Origin: an uncultured Candidatus Altimarinota bacterium
GTDB lineage: Bacteria > Patescibacteriota > Gracilibacteria > UBA4473
Reading direction: 5' to 3'
NCBI GenBank assembly: GCA_938021445.1
Contig: CALIGR010000063.1
Span: 1-5,542, forward strand
DNA length: 5,542 nt
A model generated the notes under the pieces. That model made no database searches and was not told the DNA's origin. It was given only the letters and a program-made list of their open reading frames with translations. The translations under genes were made by a program, and so were the position numbers. Of the stretch, positions 5,418 through 5,542 are shown one piece after another (within the stretch, counting starts at the first letter, position 1; every line of letters starts with the position of its first letter).

Positions 5418-5542
5418 GAGTCGAGTGCGGCTAGTTCGTTATCTAAGTCTTGGATCATATTGGCTTCTTCTTTCTCGATTTGGTTTTCGGTATATTCATA
5501 GATGGCTTTCACTTTTTTCTCAGCAGCTTCAAGCCTTATTTT
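5414..5542 (-). CDS. C-terminal end of an unknown gene running off the right edge
   Basis: The minus strand is open from the window edge at 5542 to TGA at 5416-5414, giving 42 residues that begin KIRLEAAEKKVKAIYEYTEN and end DNELAALDS. The segment is highly charged (Glu/Lys) with a heptad-like spacing of hydrophobic residues, so a long helix or coiled coil is likely. Its TGA overlaps the ATG of the acidic hypothetical gene by four bases, the common arrangement for co-translated genes in one operon. The start and most of the protein lie outside the window, so no function can be assigned. Confidence 0.75.
   Translation of the reverse strand, partial: KIRLEAAEKKVKAIYEYTENQIEKEEANMIQDLDNELAALDS

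Noticed and set aside
1..5542. CRISPR arrays, tRNA or rRNA genes, transposases, integrases or attachment sites.
   Set aside because: No regularly spaced repeats, cloverleaf-like sequences or mobile-element proteins are seen on either strand.

Overview
The window is a compact bacterial segment, moderately AT-rich, using the standard code with TAG, TAA and TGA all serving as stops. Genes are tightly packed: convergent neighbours are separated by 5 nt and 3 nt, one pair overlaps by 4 nt, and several starts lack a clear Shine-Dalgarno sequence. The style of the kinase, receiver and HIT proteins recalls candidate-phyla-radiation (Patescibacteria-like) genomes. That placement is a guess from pattern recognition; no marker gene here fixes the taxon.

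Layout: (1) 1-1626 (+) a cytosolic PAS-PAS-HisKA-HATPase sensor kinase, open at the left edge. (2) 1671-2054 (+) a receiver-only response regulator, apparently with its own promoter and almost no 5' leader. (3) 2060-4275 (-) ilvB then ilvN, the large and regulatory subunits of acetolactate synthase, converging on the regulator gene. (4) 4276-4475, a 200-nt divergent intergenic region that is not empty. (5) 4476-4820 (+) a HIT-family protein with an altered histidine triad. (6) 4824-5417 (-) an acidic, Ala/Glu-rich protein of unknown function, overlapped at its start by the end of another minus-strand gene (5414-5542) that runs off the right edge.

The most interesting element is in the ilvB leader. 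On the minus strand there is a 9-codon ORF, M-T-Q-L-L-V-V-L-V-stop (4377-4348). It is followed by two mutually exclusive RNA structures: an antiterminator-like stem (4343-4317) and an 11-bp hairpin plus seven U (4320-4288) that looks like a strong intrinsic terminator. The terminator ends just before the ilvB ribosome-binding site. This is the architecture of ribosome-mediated transcription attenuation responding to Leu and Val supply, the same amino-acid pair that controls ilvBN in E. coli. IlvN would add enzyme-level feedback through its ACT domain, giving two layers of end-product control.

Both convergent gene junctions carry inverted repeats around the stop codons and lack U-tracts. The 4795-4827 junction consists of two exact copies of an 11-bp near-palindrome placed 22 bp apart.
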